The notes under the pieces were generated by a model. The model had not been told where the DNA came from and made no database searches. It worked only from the letters and a program-made list of their open reading frames with translations. Position numbers and translations under genes: made by a program. Below are positions 33,942 to 34,601 of a stretch of DNA of 34,601 bases, one piece after another. This DNA comes from Candidatus Methanogaster sp. GTDB lineage: Archaea; Halobacteriota; Methanosarcinia; Methanosarcinales; Methanogasteraceae. Within the stretch, counting starts at the first letter, position 1; the number at the start of each line of letters is the position of its first letter. The DNA is taken from contig QBUV01000094.1 in NCBI GenBank assembly GCA_013572355.1, forward strand, positions 1 through 34,601, given 5' to 3'.

Positions 33942-34601
33942 ATGATTGACCAATTTAATGATACCAATAAGATAAAAATTGCTTTGCTGATAGATGGAGA
34001 TAATGCACAAGCGACTCTAATTGAAAAAATCTTAGCTGAAACGGGTAAACACGGACCAATTACGATAAGACGTATTTATGGCGACTGGACTACACCAAAT
34101 ATGAATAGGTGGAAAGAGACTTTGAATAATCTTGCAATTCAACCAATCCAACAATTCCGTTATACTGTTGGCAAGAACGCCACAGATAGTGCTATGATTA
34201 TTGATGCAATGGATATCCTTCATGACGGTTCAGTAGAAGGTTTTTGTATCGTTTCCAGTGACAGTGATTATACAAGACTTGCAACTAGAATCCGTGAAAG
34301 TGGCATTCTTGTGATGGGGATTGGTAAAAGCACAACACCAAAGGCATTCGTAAAGGCATGCAACATATTCATTTATACTGAAAATCTAACACCTAAAGAT
34401 TCCATCCGGGGAAATGAAACGGAATTAAAGAGTTCATTAACAACCGATGAAAAAGCGAAAATATCGGATCCGATCCCATTACTCAAAGAAGCTTTTGAAA
34501 TGGCTTTAGGAGAGGATAGTTGGGCACATTTGAGTACGATGGGAAATTGTTTACTCCAGTTAGATCCGGGGTTTGATCCAAGGTCTTATGGATACAAACA
34601 A
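33942..34601 (+). CDS. NYN domain (LabA/DUF88-like) predicted nuclease with OST-HTH/LOTUS domain, truncated by the window end
   Basis: Open from ATG 33942 to window end (220 codons, absent from the ORF track): 'KIALLIDGDNAQATLIEKILAE', 'GDWTTPNMNRWKETL', 'KNATDSAMIIDAMDIL', 'FCIVSSDSDYTRLATRIRESGILVMGIG', then 'LLKEAFEMALGEDSWAHLSTMGNCLLQLDPGFDPRSYGYK' (LOTUS). Confidence 0.92.
   Translation, partial: MIDQFNDTNKIKIALLIDGDNAQATLIEKILAETGKHGPITIRRIYGDWTTPNMNRWKETLNNLAIQPIQQFRYTVGKNATDSAMIIDAMDILHDGSVEGFCIVSSDSDYTRLATRIRESGILVMGIGKSTTPKAFVKACNIFIYTENLTPKDSIRGNETELKSSLTTDEKAKISDPIPLLKEAFEMALGEDSWAHLSTMGNCLLQLDPGFDPRSYGYKQ

Noticed and set aside
1-34601. CRISPR array, IS element, integrase or prophage
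   Set aside because: No regularly spaced repeats, transposase, integrase or phage structural ORFs seen.

Overview
This window is a gene-dense, mostly core segment of a euryarchaeal chromosome from a methanogen-like lineage. The lineage call rests on coenzyme M biosynthesis, an ACDS gamma subunit, SRP19, RadA, Sec61-beta and PGF-CTERM proteins; the exact taxon cannot be resolved from the window. About 30 CDS are supported, plus one intron-containing tRNA-Tyr(GUA). Recognisable content in order: ComE; DUF1464; TyrA; a slipin/NfeD pair; a PHP phosphoesterase; SRP19 with tRNA-Tyr; CobY plus a class II aldolase; GatA; mevalonate kinase; a MazF-type toxin-antitoxin pair; an FmdE-led family-5 ABC transporter operon; an S-layer-related PGF-CTERM protein; SepF coupled to a stand-alone CdhE; UvrC; a HemK-like methyltransferase; RadA; phosphoglycolate phosphatase; a fused FAD/Fe-S oxidoreductase; a bactofilin-like protein overlapping fumarase alpha; Elp3; Sec61-beta; a receiver-only regulator, PPC/DUF296 protein and unknown protein operon; and an AT-rich NYN-LOTUS gene truncated by the window edge. 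The best candidates for something under-described are (1) the receiver/PPC/unknown-388-aa operon, (2) the FmdE-coupled ABC importer, (3) the SepF-CdhE coupling, (4) tRNA-Tyr fused in tandem to srp19 with a 4-nt gap, and (5) the palindrome-bordered NYN-LOTUS gene. None is proven novel without database searches.
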